Shown here: positions 25,491 through 33,847 of the stretch, piece after piece
Position numbering within the stretch: the stretch's first letter is position 1
Layout: every line of letters begins with the position of its first letter
Assembly (NCBI GenBank): GCA_019694575.1
Contig: JAIBBR010000018.1
Span: 1-51,976, forward strand
Direction: 5' to 3'
Length of the DNA: 51,976 nt
Source of the DNA: Myxococcaceae bacterium
GTDB lineage: Bacteria > Myxococcota > Myxococcia > Myxococcales > Myxococcaceae
Position numbers and translations under genes: made by a program
The notes under the pieces: model-generated
Told to the model about the DNA's origin: nothing
The model's database searches: none
The model's input: only the letters and a program-made list of their open reading frames with translations

Positions 25491-26927
25491 ATGAATCAGA
25501 TTGTTCATGCCACCGCGGCACAATTCGTTGGCCGCGAGCGCGAAAGGCGGGTGTTGGAACAGGCATGGGCTTCTTCCGTGGGGGCCTTCGTGCCGGTCTA
25601 TGGGCGACGGCGTATCGGCAAGAGCACGCTGCTGCTGCACTTTCTCGAAAAGAAGCGCGGGCTCTACCACGTGGGTAAGGTGGCGCCTGCTGAATTGCAG
25701 GTGAGGGAACTGTTGCAGACCGCGGCCGCGGTGCTCGAACAACCCTTGCTGGGGCAACTGGCCACGACCACGTGGAAAGAAGCGCTCGAACAGGTAGAGC
25801 AGGCCTGGCCAAAGAACGAGCGCATGGTGCTGGTGCTCGACGAGTTTCAGTGGACGTGCGGCGCCAGCCCCGAGTTGCCCTCGGTGTTGCAAGAGCTGTG
25901 GGATCGCAAGTGGAAAAAGTCGGGCCGGGTGATGCTGGTGCTGTGTGGCTCGTTCGTTGGCTTCATGGAACGCGAAGTGCTGGGCAAGAAGAGCCCGCTC
26001 TATGGTCGCCGCACCGCTCAAATTCACCTGCAGCCACTTGATTGGTACGAGTCGACCTTGCTGCACCCGCATTGGGGGCTGGAGCAGCAGACCGAGGCGT
26101 ACTTTCTTTGTGGTGGGGTGCCGCAGTACCTGTTGACGTTCGACCCCAAGAGATCGGTGCGCACCAACATCGAAGCTACGCTGCTCGATGAATTCGCGCC
26201 GCTCTACCGCGAGCCCGAATTTCTGTTGCGCGAAGAACTGCGTGAAGTCGAGAAGTACCACGCGGTGTTGTACGCGGTCGCCAACGGCCATGGCACGCAG
26301 CGGCAAATTGCCCAGGCCACTGGTTTGCCCGAGCGCAGCTTGCATTATTGGCTCGAGCAACTGGTGCAGCTGGGGTACGTGGCACGGCGGTTTCCCTTGA
26401 GCTTGGGCCCGAAGAACCGGCGCAAAGTGCGTTTTGTGCTCGAAGACCCGTTGCTCAAATTTTGGTTTCGTTTCGTTTTTCCTTACAAGAGCGCGCTTGC
26501 TTACCTGGGGCCTGTGCGGACGTATGCCCAGCACATCAAGCCTGAGCTCGACGCTTATTTCGGCGGCTGCTTCGAGCGGCTGTGCCGTGAAACCCTGCCC
26601 ACGCTGCTGAGGAGCGAAGACGTGGCGGCCTCGCTCGAAGTGGGCGAGTACTGGAACGACGGCGTACAGATAGACGTGGTGGGCGTGCGTGATGACGGCT
26701 GGGTCGAGCTCGGCGAGTGCAAGTGGGGCTCGGTGCATTCGGTGGGAGCGCTGCGGAAAGAGCTCGAGAGGAAAGTCACGGCCTTTCCCAATGCCCCTGG
26801 CGCCACTTTGAGAGCGCACTGTTTCGTGCGTCAGCTGGGTCGTGGCTTCAAGCCGAGCCGCGGTGAGCGCTGGCACACGCTCGAGCAAATGTATCGCGTG
26901 TGCAAAGCTGAACACCGTTCCCGCTGA
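25491..26927 (+). CDS. AAA ATPase with HTH and PD-(D/E)XK-like C terminus (ATPase_2/DUF234 type)
   Basis: 478 aa. Walker A GRRRIGKST at 38-46 and Walker B MVLVLDEFQW near 115 define the STAND-like archaeal ATPase group. A winged-helix region near 260-305 reads TQRQIAQATGLPERSLHYWL. The C-terminal domain contains QIDVVG...WVELGECKWGS, a D...ExK arrangement of the PD-(D/E)XK nuclease fold as in DUF234 proteins. Such ATPases are scattered, often horizontally moved, and of uncertain function, with defence or regulation suggested. ATG 25491 is preferred; a TTG 39 bp upstream would encode the operator itself. There is no clear Shine-Dalgarno. It lies next to gene remnants, which fits insertion into a degraded site. 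Confidence 0.8.
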   Translation: MNQIVHATAAQFVGRERERRVLEQAWASSVGAFVPVYGRRRIGKSTLLLHFLEKKRGLYHVGKVAPAELQVRELLQTAAAVLEQPLLGQLATTTWKEALEQVEQAWPKNERMVLVLDEFQWTCGASPELPSVLQELWDRKWKKSGRVMLVLCGSFVGFMEREVLGKKSPLYGRRTAQIHLQPLDWYESTLLHPHWGLEQQTEAYFLCGGVPQYLLTFDPKRSVRTNIEATLLDEFAPLYREPEFLLREELREVEKYHAVLYAVANGHGTQRQIAQATGLPERSLHYWLEQLVQLGYVARRFPLSLGPKNRRKVRFVLEDPLLKFWFRFVFPYKSALAYLGPVRTYAQHIKPELDAYFGGCFERLCRETLPTLLRSEDVAASLEVGEYWNDGVQIDVVGVRDDGWVELGECKWGSVHSVGALRKELERKVTAFPNAPGATLRAHCFVRQLGRGFKPSRGERWHTLEQMYRVCKAEHRSR

Positions 26928-26979
26928 GGGCGGCGCGCAATGCTGGCTTTCCACGGTTCGAAAAGCCATACCGCAACCC

Positions 26980-29100
26980 ATGCGATTTTTGACAAGCAGT
27001 CGTTGGGCGCTGAGCGTCGTCGTCTTGGGGTGCGCTACGGGTTCGAAGCCTGTGCGGTTCGACGCGGTTACCCCCGGGCCGACCATCGCGTCGTGGGAGC
27101 GAGAAATTCTGGCGCTCGAAGAACAGCGCTCTACCGCTGACGGTGTGTTGGCGAAGCTCGCTGCCACCGCGCCGAAAGCCGAAGTGCGCGCCCGGGCAGT
27201 GCTCGCATTGGGGCGCATTCAAGATCTCTCAATGATTCCCCCCGTCACCGCGGCGCTCAAAGACGCCGACGCCACGGTTCGCACCCAAGCCGCGTTCGCA
27301 GCAGGGCTCTTGGCGTTGGCCTGGCAGGGCACTGACGAGGCGCAGAAAACAGAATTGAGCCGCGCGCTGCTCAACGCCGAAGCCAACGAAAAGTTGCCCG
27401 ACGTACGCACCGCGATGCTCGAAGCGTTGGGCAAGGTGGCAGACCTGCCCTCGGTAGAGCGGCTCGCGGCGCGGCTCGAGAGTGACGTGCCCACCCAGAC
27501 GCAGGCGTTTTTCTCGCTGGGCGTCGCCGCGAAGCGGGGGGCGAAGTTGCCCGCGCCGGTGTTGAATGCGGCCACGCGGGCCCTGAGCAGCTCCAAGGGC
27601 TCGACGCATTTGGCGGCGGCCTACGTGTTGATGCAGTCGAAGTTGCCCGAAGCGCGCGAAGGGTTGCTCAAAGGCCTTGCCGATGCCGATGCCGAAACGC
27701 GCGGGCTGTGTGCGAAAGGCCTGGGAGACGTGGGGCAGCAAGCCGATGTGACTGCGCTCGGCGCGCTGCTGGCCGACGCTGATGCTCGTGTCTCTGCCGA
27801 AGCCACCCGCTCGCTGTCGAAAATGTTGGCGCGCAGCTATGCGGCGAAGGACGGCAAACCCGCTGCGCCGCCCATCGAAGCGGCATTGCGAGCGCTCGCG
27901 CTCCGGCCGCCGGTGGCGACGCCGCAAGCGCTCACCGCCGCGGTGATGCCGCGCTTGGTGCTCGCCCAGGCGGGGCTGCCTGCTCCAGCTGTACCGGTTC
28001 TCAACGCCGTGCGTGCCTCACTGGCTCAAGAAGAAAGCGCGAAGCTTTCTTCCAATGCACGCTCTGCGTTGGCCAACCTCGACTGCCGGTTCGCCGCGGC
28101 AATCGATCGCGCGCAAGGTTTTTTGCACCAAGTGTTCAATTGTGGAAACGGCCGGGTTCCCGAGGCGCATTGGTTGGCCCTCGGTCTTTCGGAATTGTCG
28201 CAAGCTCCACCCTTGAAAGGCAAAGAAGCCGCGCGTGTCGAAGAAGCGTTGCCGTACCTCACACACGCCGAAGCCAAAGTGCGCAGCGCCGCGGTGTCGG
28301 CAATCGCCAGCGGGAAGGGCGCCAAAGCCGTCGACGCCTTGAAGGCACTGCTCAAGAGTGAAGACGTGGTGCTCGTCGGTAGCGCCGCCGCCGGGCTCGC
28401 CACGCTGAAAGACAAAGCAGGCACCCGCGCGGTGCTCGAGCTGGCGAAGGCTGTGCCTGTGCCAGAGTTGGCGCCAGCGCTCGCCGATGCGCTGACCGAA
28501 ATTGGCTCGAAAGAGGCCATTCCACTTCTCGAAGCCTGGCTCGCTTCACCCCACGCCGTGGTGCGCCACGGTGCGGCCGCTGCACTGAGCACACTTGGTG
28601 GCCAGCCGGTCTCCGCGCCGCATGTCGCTCACGCTCCGTACCCTGCACTAAGCGAAGAATGGCGCCAGCCCGCGGTAGAAGTGAAGACCGAAAAAGGCAG
28701 CTTCGTGATTCGTCTTTATGGCCACGACGCGCCGCGCACCGTGGCCAACTTCGTCGAGCTGGCGAAGAAGGGCTTCTACAAAAACCTCACCTTTCACCGC
28801 GTGGTGCCGAACTTCGTGGTGCAAGGAGGAGACCCGCGCGGAGACGGCGAAGGCGGCCCGGGCTATTTGATTCCCTGTGAAATCACCGCGCACCCTTACC
28901 GCCGCGGCACCGTGGGCATGGCGCTCTCAGGCAAAGACACCGGAGGGAGCCAATTCTTCGTCACGACTTCGGCGCAACCACACTTAGACGGCCGCTACAC
29001 CAGCTTCGGAGACGTGGTGAGCGGTATAAACGTCGTCGACGGGCTGCTCGAGGGCGACGCGATCATCGACGTCAGCCCGTTACGAGAGAGAGAAAAATAA
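26980..29100 (+). CDS. Lipoprotein: HEAT-repeat domain fused to cyclophilin peptidyl-prolyl isomerase
   Basis: 706 aa from ATG 26980. The signal ends VVLGC with Cys18, so it is an envelope lipoprotein. Residues 60-540 are HEAT/PBS-type repeats (VRARAVLALGRIQD, TRGLCAKGLGDVGQ, VRSAAVSAIASGKGAKA, VRHGAAAALSTLGG). The last 150 residues form a cyclophilin: VEVKTEKGSFVIRLYGHDAP, FHRVVPNFVVQGGDPRGDG and GSQFFVTTSAQPHLDGRYTSFG. Key PPIase residues (Arg of FHRV, Phe and Gln of QFFV) are kept. The helical solenoid may hold client proteins for proline isomerisation in the periplasm. It ends exactly where the convergent HD-GYP gene ends, with no gap. Confidence 0.88.
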   Translation: MRFLTSSRWALSVVVLGCATGSKPVRFDAVTPGPTIASWEREILALEEQRSTADGVLAKLAATAPKAEVRARAVLALGRIQDLSMIPPVTAALKDADATVRTQAAFAAGLLALAWQGTDEAQKTELSRALLNAEANEKLPDVRTAMLEALGKVADLPSVERLAARLESDVPTQTQAFFSLGVAAKRGAKLPAPVLNAATRALSSSKGSTHLAAAYVLMQSKLPEAREGLLKGLADADAETRGLCAKGLGDVGQQADVTALGALLADADARVSAEATRSLSKMLARSYAAKDGKPAAPPIEAALRALALRPPVATPQALTAAVMPRLVLAQAGLPAPAVPVLNAVRASLAQEESAKLSSNARSALANLDCRFAAAIDRAQGFLHQVFNCGNGRVPEAHWLALGLSELSQAPPLKGKEAARVEEALPYLTHAEAKVRSAAVSAIASGKGAKAVDALKALLKSEDVVLVGSAAAGLATLKDKAGTRAVLELAKAVPVPELAPALADALTEIGSKEAIPLLEAWLASPHAVVRHGAAAALSTLGGQPVSAPHVAHAPYPALSEEWRQPAVEVKTEKGSFVIRLYGHDAPRTVANFVELAKKGFYKNLTFHRVVPNFVVQGGDPRGDGEGGPGYLIPCEITAHPYRRGTVGMALSGKDTGGSQFFVTTSAQPHLDGRYTSFGDVVSGINVVDGLLEGDAIIDVSPLREREK

Positions 29101-30219
29101 CTACGGCGCCGCGGCTTTCGGTGGCGCTTTGAAGGGAACCATCAGAGGGCGGCCTTCCCATTTCTTTTTGTCTTCTTCTTCTAGGCGCTCGACATGCGCG
29201 CGAACGCCATGCCACACCGAGTCAGGCTGGGCCAAGAAGGCGGCCACCAGCTCGGGGTCGAACTGCGTGCCCACGCAACGTGCAATTTCTGACCGGGCAA
29301 TTTCGACCGTTTGACCGCGGCGATAGGGGCGATCGCTGGTGATGGCATCGAGCGCGTCGACAATGCTGAACACCCGAGCGCCAATCACAATGTCGGTGCC
29401 CTTCAACCCGAGCGGGTAGCCCTTGCCGTCCCACCGCTCTTGGTGCTGGTGCACAATCTTCGATGCTTCTGACAAATAGGGAATGTTCGCCAACATGCGA
29501 AAGCCAATGTCGGGGTGCAGTCGCATTTCGACCCATTCTTCAGGCGTCAGCGGGCCCGGCTTGAGCAAAATCGAATCGCGCACGCCAATTTTGCCGATGT
29601 CATGGAGCAACGCCCCCTGCTCGATGATGTCGAGCATCGCGCCTTTGACGCCCACCGCTTCGGCCAGCCGCCGCGCGAACAACGCCACCCGCCGTGAATG
29701 CCATTGCGTTTCGGTATCTCGGTAGTCGAGCGCACGCACCATGCCGTCGAGCAAGCCGTTGGTGCGTTCAACCACCAAGCCCTCGAGGTTGTGGTTCAGT
29801 TGGGTCAGCAACGCATTGGTTTCACCCAACTCGCTCTGCAGCCGGCGGTTTTCTGCCAGCAAGTCATGGTGCGACACCGCCTGGCGAATGCACTGGGTGA
29901 CGTCGGCCAAGGTCCACGGCTTGGCGAGCAGGCGAAAAACCTCTCCACGGTTCACCGCCTCCATCGCCACTGAAAAGTCGTTGGCGGCCGTGAGCATCAC
30001 GCGAATGGCGTGGGGGTTGGTCTGCTTCAAAATCGACAGCAGCTCGGTGCCGCTTAAGCCCGGCATCATGAAGTCGGTCACCACGACCGAAAAGTCTCGT
30101 TCTTCCGCGGCGTTAAGAGGGTCAAGATGGGTAATGGCTTCGTGCCCATCGGCTTCGATGATTTTGGTCAGTGCCTGCACCAACAGTTTGTCGTCGTCGA
30201 CAACCAGAATTCTGGCCAT
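29101..30219 (-). CDS. Response regulator with HD-GYP output (c-di-GMP phosphodiesterase)
   Basis: 372 aa. The receiver domain at 1-120 has the acidic pocket VDDD (7-10), phospho-acceptor D49 in VVVTDFMMPG and the conserved Lys of AKPW. A coiled-coil linker follows (about 125-160). The HD-GYP domain carries HSRR, HDIGKIG (HD at 206-207), HPDIG, HQHQERWDGKGYP and the D of VDALDAITSDRPYR. All motifs for hydrolysis of cyclic di-GMP appear present. ATG 30219 is chosen because MARILVVDDD is the canonical receiver start; longer in-frame versions are junk. No histidine kinase is adjacent. The divergent neighbour starts 124 bp away. Confidence 0.92.
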   Translation of the reverse strand: MARILVVDDDKLLVQALTKIIEADGHEAITHLDPLNAAEERDFSVVVTDFMMPGLSGTELLSILKQTNPHAIRVMLTAANDFSVAMEAVNRGEVFRLLAKPWTLADVTQCIRQAVSHHDLLAENRRLQSELGETNALLTQLNHNLEGLVVERTNGLLDGMVRALDYRDTETQWHSRRVALFARRLAEAVGVKGAMLDIIEQGALLHDIGKIGVRDSILLKPGPLTPEEWVEMRLHPDIGFRMLANIPYLSEASKIVHQHQERWDGKGYPLGLKGTDIVIGARVFSIVDALDAITSDRPYRRGQTVEIARSEIARCVGTQFDPELVAAFLAQPDSVWHGVRAHVERLEEEDKKKWEGRPLMVPFKAPPKAAAP

Positions 30220-30343
30220 AGACCCGGTAACAACCCCCTTCTCGCTTACGGGCGAGCCACGAAGCCTGACATGTTCTTTTCTTTCTGAACAGCGCCAACA
30301 TTTCTGGCAGCAGAAGCGTCGCTCGTCTAACCTCGCCGCGCAC

Positions 30344-31357
30344 ATGGGGAAAGGCTTGAGTCAGGGCCCAGAAGGTCGAGTGCCGGTGGTGGTCATGGGG
30401 TTGGGCTACATCGGCCAAGAGATTTGCAGAGCGGCTCTTCAATCTGAAGAGGTCGAGCTCATTGGTGCCGTCGATAAGAGCCCCCAACTCAAGGGCAAGA
30501 AGCTCTCTGACCTGTTGGGCCCGAGCGCCGGCACGGTGCGGGTGGTGGGCGATTTGAAAGCGGCGGTAAATAAACGGCGCGGCGTGGTGTTGTTGCACGC
30601 TACCGGTTCACGTTTGCCCCAAGTGATGGACCAGCTGCTCGAAGCGATTGAGCTGGGCATGCCCATTTCTTCTACGTGCGAAGAGCTGGCTTTCCCGTAT
30701 TTGAAACACCCGGCGCTGGCCGAGCAGCTCGAGCGGGCCGCGACCAAGGGCAATGTGGCAGTGTTAGGCACCGGCGTGAACCCGGGCTTCGTGCTTGATC
30801 GCTTCGTGGCGATGGCCGGGCAAGTGTGTGGGCCGGTGCGAGGTGTCGTCGCCAAGCGGGTGGTCGACGCGCGCACGCGGCGTGAAGCGCTGCAGCGAAA
30901 AATCGGCGCCGGTCTCGACGAAGCCGAATTCATGCGGTTGGTCGACAAGGAGCAGCTCGGCCACGTGGGGTTGATGGAGTCGGCTGCTTTGTGCGCGCTC
31001 GGTCTGGGCATGGACTGCGACGATTTCGAAGAAGAGATTGCACCGGTCATTGCTGAAGAAGACATCAAAGGCGGTGCTTTTTTGGTACGCGCGGGCCGTG
31101 TGGCAGGTATTTCGCAGACCGCGGTGGGGTTACAAGAAGGGCAAGAACGGGTTCGGCTCGAGCTCACCATTGCAGTGGGGGCAACTGTCGCGATGGACAC
31201 GATAGAGATCGACGCCGAGCCGAAGGTGAGGGTCGAAGTTCCAGGCGGCATGGCCGGTGACAAAGCCACCGCTCATTTGGTTGTGAACGCTGCACCGCGT
31301 CTAACGGCTGCGCAGCCTGGGTTGCTGACCGGGTTGGAGCTGCCAGCCGGACGCTAA
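30344..31357 (+). CDS. DapB-like NAD(P)-dependent dehydrogenase
   Basis: 337 aa. The Rossmann motif is VVVMGLGYIGQEI near residue 17-29, followed by an acidic turn (GAVDKSP). Layout and length resemble the dihydrodipicolinate reductase / 2,4-diaminopentanoate dehydrogenase group (LHATGSRL, TCEELAFPY, TGVNPGFVLDRF). The DapB catalytic His-His motif is not visible, so lysine biosynthesis is unlikely and the substrate is unknown. It starts the operon with two MaoC hydratases and an FHA activator; 23 bp separate it from the next gene. A much longer in-frame start (29741) overlaps the HD-GYP gene and is rejected. Confidence 0.75.
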   Translation: MGKGLSQGPEGRVPVVVMGLGYIGQEICRAALQSEEVELIGAVDKSPQLKGKKLSDLLGPSAGTVRVVGDLKAAVNKRRGVVLLHATGSRLPQVMDQLLEAIELGMPISSTCEELAFPYLKHPALAEQLERAATKGNVAVLGTGVNPGFVLDRFVAMAGQVCGPVRGVVAKRVVDARTRREALQRKIGAGLDEAEFMRLVDKEQLGHVGLMESAALCALGLGMDCDDFEEEIAPVIAEEDIKGGAFLVRAGRVAGISQTAVGLQEGQERVRLELTIAVGATVAMDTIEIDAEPKVRVEVPGGMAGDKATAHLVVNAAPRLTAAQPGLLTGLELPAGR

Positions 31358-31380
31358 TGGGTCTGTAGGGGAGGGAACGG

Positions 31381-31830
31381 ATGCTCGACAAGAATGCACT
31401 GGGAAGAATGACTCCACCGACGATGAACGAAATCGAACGGGGAGCCATTCGGCGTTTTGCCGAGAGCATGGGTGATTACAACCCTGTCTATTACAATGAA
31501 GAATATGCCAAGGCGTCGGGCTACCCGACGATCATCGCGCCGCCCACGTTCCCCTATTCATTCTATTTGGGTACCGACCTGCGCGAGTTGCTGGGTGTGC
31601 CGTTGCGTGCCCTGCTCAACGCCGAGGTGACGTTCGATTACGAGCGCCCGTTGTACGCGGGTGACAAAGTATTGGTGACTTCACGGGTGGCCGAAGTCGG
31701 TGAACGCCCCAGCGCCACCGGCCGAATGGAGGTCGCCGTGATTGAAGACGAAGGCCGCGATGAAGAAGGGCGGCTCGTCTATCGGGCGCGCCGCACGTTG
31801 TTGGTGCGCGGCTCGAAGGAGAACAGCTGA
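31381..31830 (+). CDS. MaoC-like hot-dog hydratase, N-terminal type (HadA-like subunit)
   Basis: 149 aa. A single hot-dog domain with AIRRFAESMGDYNPVYYN. The active-site pattern D-x-N-P-x-H is altered, with D32, N34 and P35 kept but Tyr37 where the catalytic His should be. In mycobacterial (3R)-hydroxyacyl-ACP dehydratases the first subunit is similarly inactive but shapes the acyl tunnel. The next gene overlaps by one base (TGATG), which fits a heterodimer made in equal amounts. Confidence 0.8.
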   Translation: MLDKNALGRMTPPTMNEIERGAIRRFAESMGDYNPVYYNEEYAKASGYPTIIAPPTFPYSFYLGTDLRELLGVPLRALLNAEVTFDYERPLYAGDKVLVTSRVAEVGERPSATGRMEVAVIEDEGRDEEGRLVYRARRTLLVRGSKENS

Positions 31831-32486
31831 TGGGAGCGCGGAAGCTTTTTTTCGAAAACATTCACGTGGGAGACGAGATACCGGCGATGGCCAAGGCGCC
31901 GGTCGATCGCGTGCAGCTCGCGCGCTATGCGGGCGCCACTGGCGACTTCAACCCCATTCACGTCGACGAAGTGCATGCGCGCGGGTTGGGCATGCCGTCG
32001 GTATATGCCCCCAGCCCTTTGGGCATGGGTTTTTTGGGCCAGTTGATCAGCGACTGGGCGCGTGGGGCGTTGCTGCGCAAGTTCGGCGTGAAGTTCATCA
32101 AGATTATTTGGCCGGGTGACACGCTGGTCTGCAAAGGCCGCGTTAGCGATCGCTTCGGTCAAGACGGCAAGTACTTCATCGATCTCGACGTGTGGGCCGA
32201 GAACCAGAAGGGCGAGCTGGTGCTGAAAGGCCTGGCCACGCTGCAAGTCTTTTACTCGAGCGAAGACGAAACGCGCTTCAAGACCGGTCAACCGCCGATA
32301 GTTGTCAACGTACCGCGCGAGAGCATTGTGGCCGCCGCTGCCGCCGCCGAAGAGCAGAAAAAGGTGGCTGCTACGGCTGCTGCGTCGGTGAAGGGGGCCA
32401 AGCCAGGCAAGGCCGCTCCCACCGCCAAGAAACCTGACGTTGCGAAAGCCAAGCCCAAGGCGAAAGAGGGCACGCGCAAGCGCTGA
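31830..32486 (+). CDS. MaoC-family hydratase with Ala/Lys-rich tail (HadB-like subunit)
   Basis: 218 aa. The hot-dog domain (1-150) carries the full hydratase motif ATGDFNPIH with D39 and H44, so this is the active subunit of a probable (3R)-hydroxyacyl-ACP/CoA dehydratase with the previous gene. Residues about 155-218 form an unusual tail of AAAAA and AKKPDVAKAKPKAKEG repeats, like a histone H1 or nucleoid-protein tail and absent from typical MaoC proteins. It might bind nucleic acid, membrane phosphates or an acidic partner. The FHA activator starts 7 bp downstream. Confidence 0.83.
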   Translation: MGARKLFFENIHVGDEIPAMAKAPVDRVQLARYAGATGDFNPIHVDEVHARGLGMPSVYAPSPLGMGFLGQLISDWARGALLRKFGVKFIKIIWPGDTLVCKGRVSDRFGQDGKYFIDLDVWAENQKGELVLKGLATLQVFYSSEDETRFKTGQPPIVVNVPRESIVAAAAAAEEQKKVAATAAASVKGAKPGKAAPTAKKPDVAKAKPKAKEGTRKR

Positions 32487-32493
32487 CGCCTCG

Positions 32494-33834
32494 ATGGGCC
32501 GCACCACCCAGCCGCTCACCAGCAAGGAACTGATACGGGTTGACCGTGCTACCGGTGCGCTGGTGGTGCGCAAATACCGGCTGGCGGTGGTGGCGGGGCC
32601 GTCGCAAGGCAAAGAGGCGCCGCTGCTCAAGCCGACCACGCTCGGCAGCGGCCATGACGTAGCCTTCAAGCTCGAAGACCCCACGGTTTCTCGCAACCAC
32701 GTTCAGCTCTCGCCGCGCGCCGACGGCGTGTGGGTGAAAGACTTGGGTTCGATGAACGGCACCAAGGTCTCGGGAGCGCGCATCGATGAGGCGCTGATCG
32801 AAAGTGAAGCCACCTTGGCGGTGGGCAATTCGTTGGTGCGAATTTCGATTGTCGAAGACGCGGTCGACGCTCCGCTCGGGCCACCCCGTTTGGGCGACGC
32901 GGTGGCAGCCAGCGCGGCGATGCGGCGCGTGTTGGGCGTTCTCGAGCGGGTGGCGCGCAGTGATGCGCCAATCATTCTTCTGGGTGAAACAGGCACCGGT
33001 AAAGACGTGCTGGCGCGGGCGGCGCATGCGTCGTCGGCACGCGCGCACATGCCGCTTACCGTGTTCGACTGCAGCGCAGTGACGCCGACGCTGATTGAAA
33101 GCGAGCTGTTTGGCCACGAGAAGGGCGCCTTCACCGGAGCGGCCGGAGAACGTCGGGGCGTGTTTCAGCAAGCCCATGGCGGCACGTTGTTTATCGATGA
33201 AATCGGCGAACTGCCGCTCGACTTGCAACCGCGGTTGTTGCGCGCTGTTGAGTCAGGCCAGGTAAAGGCACTGGGCAAAGAGCGCGCGGCGCAGGTCGAC
33301 GTTCGCATCATTGCCGCCACGCACCGCGATCTCGAAGCCGCGGTGAAGGCCGGCAAGTTCAGACAAGACCTTTTTTACCGACTGGCCGTGGCGACGGTGA
33401 AGGTGCCTGCGTTGCGCGAGCGGCGCGACGACATTCCCCTGTTGGCTGAACGCTTCGTGCGCGAGCTGCAGAAAGAAGACTTCGCGATTCCCCCCGGGCT
33501 CATGGAGCGCATGGTGGCGTACGACTGGCCCGGCAACGTGCGCGAATTGCGCAACGTGGTTGCGCGCGCCATTTTGGGTGAAACCAATGCGTTGGTGGGC
33601 CAAGGCAAAACCCAAGCACCGCCCAGTGCCGAGCCGTTTCACGGGCTGCCGTTCAAAGAAGCGAAGGAGCGGCTCGTCGACAACTTTACCCGCGACTATG
33701 TCGAAACCCTGTTGCACCGTCACGGGGGCAACGTCAGCCGGGCGGCGCGGGCGGCTGGCTTGGCGCGCCCGTACTTGCACAAGCTGGCCGTTAAATACGG
33801 TCTCAAAGAAGAGGGGACCGACGACGACGGTTAG
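32494..33834 (+). CDS. FHA-domain sigma-54 activator (NtrC-like)
   Basis: 446 aa. Residues 45-118 form an FHA domain (TLGSGHDV, PTVSRNHVQL, DLGSMNGTKVSG), which binds phosphothreonine. The central AAA+ domain has Walker A GETGTGKD at 164-171, the sigma-54 contact loop GAFTGA at 211-216, GGTLFIDEIGELP and the arginine-finger region RQDLFYRL. The C terminus is a Fis-type HTH (GNVSRAARAAGLARPYLHK). FHA-headed activators are typical of myxobacteria, where Ser/Thr kinases replace histidine kinases as input. ATG 32494 is chosen; a start 54 bp upstream would lie in the MaoC gene. Co-transcription with the lipid genes suggests that they are its context or targets. Confidence 0.93.
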   Translation: MGRTTQPLTSKELIRVDRATGALVVRKYRLAVVAGPSQGKEAPLLKPTTLGSGHDVAFKLEDPTVSRNHVQLSPRADGVWVKDLGSMNGTKVSGARIDEALIESEATLAVGNSLVRISIVEDAVDAPLGPPRLGDAVAASAAMRRVLGVLERVARSDAPIILLGETGTGKDVLARAAHASSARAHMPLTVFDCSAVTPTLIESELFGHEKGAFTGAAGERRGVFQQAHGGTLFIDEIGELPLDLQPRLLRAVESGQVKALGKERAAQVDVRIIAATHRDLEAAVKAGKFRQDLFYRLAVATVKVPALRERRDDIPLLAERFVRELQKEDFAIPPGLMERMVAYDWPGNVRELRNVVARAILGETNALVGQGKTQAPPSAEPFHGLPFKEAKERLVDNFTRDYVETLLHRHGGNVSRAARAAGLARPYLHKLAVKYGLKEEGTDDDG

Positions 33835-33847
33835 CACCGCGCATGGG

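Noticed and set aside
25470-27218. Long open frame (582 codons) on the minus strand
   Set aside because: It is antisense to the ATPase gene, whose translation has complete Walker motifs; the minus frame has no domain character and reflects third-position GC bias.
29741-30343. 200-residue extension of the DapB-like protein
   Set aside because: It overlaps the real HD-GYP gene on the other strand; the Rossmann fold begins just after ATG 30344.
30344-31357. True DapB of lysine biosynthesis
   Set aside because: The catalytic His-His/Lys motif is absent and length and context differ.
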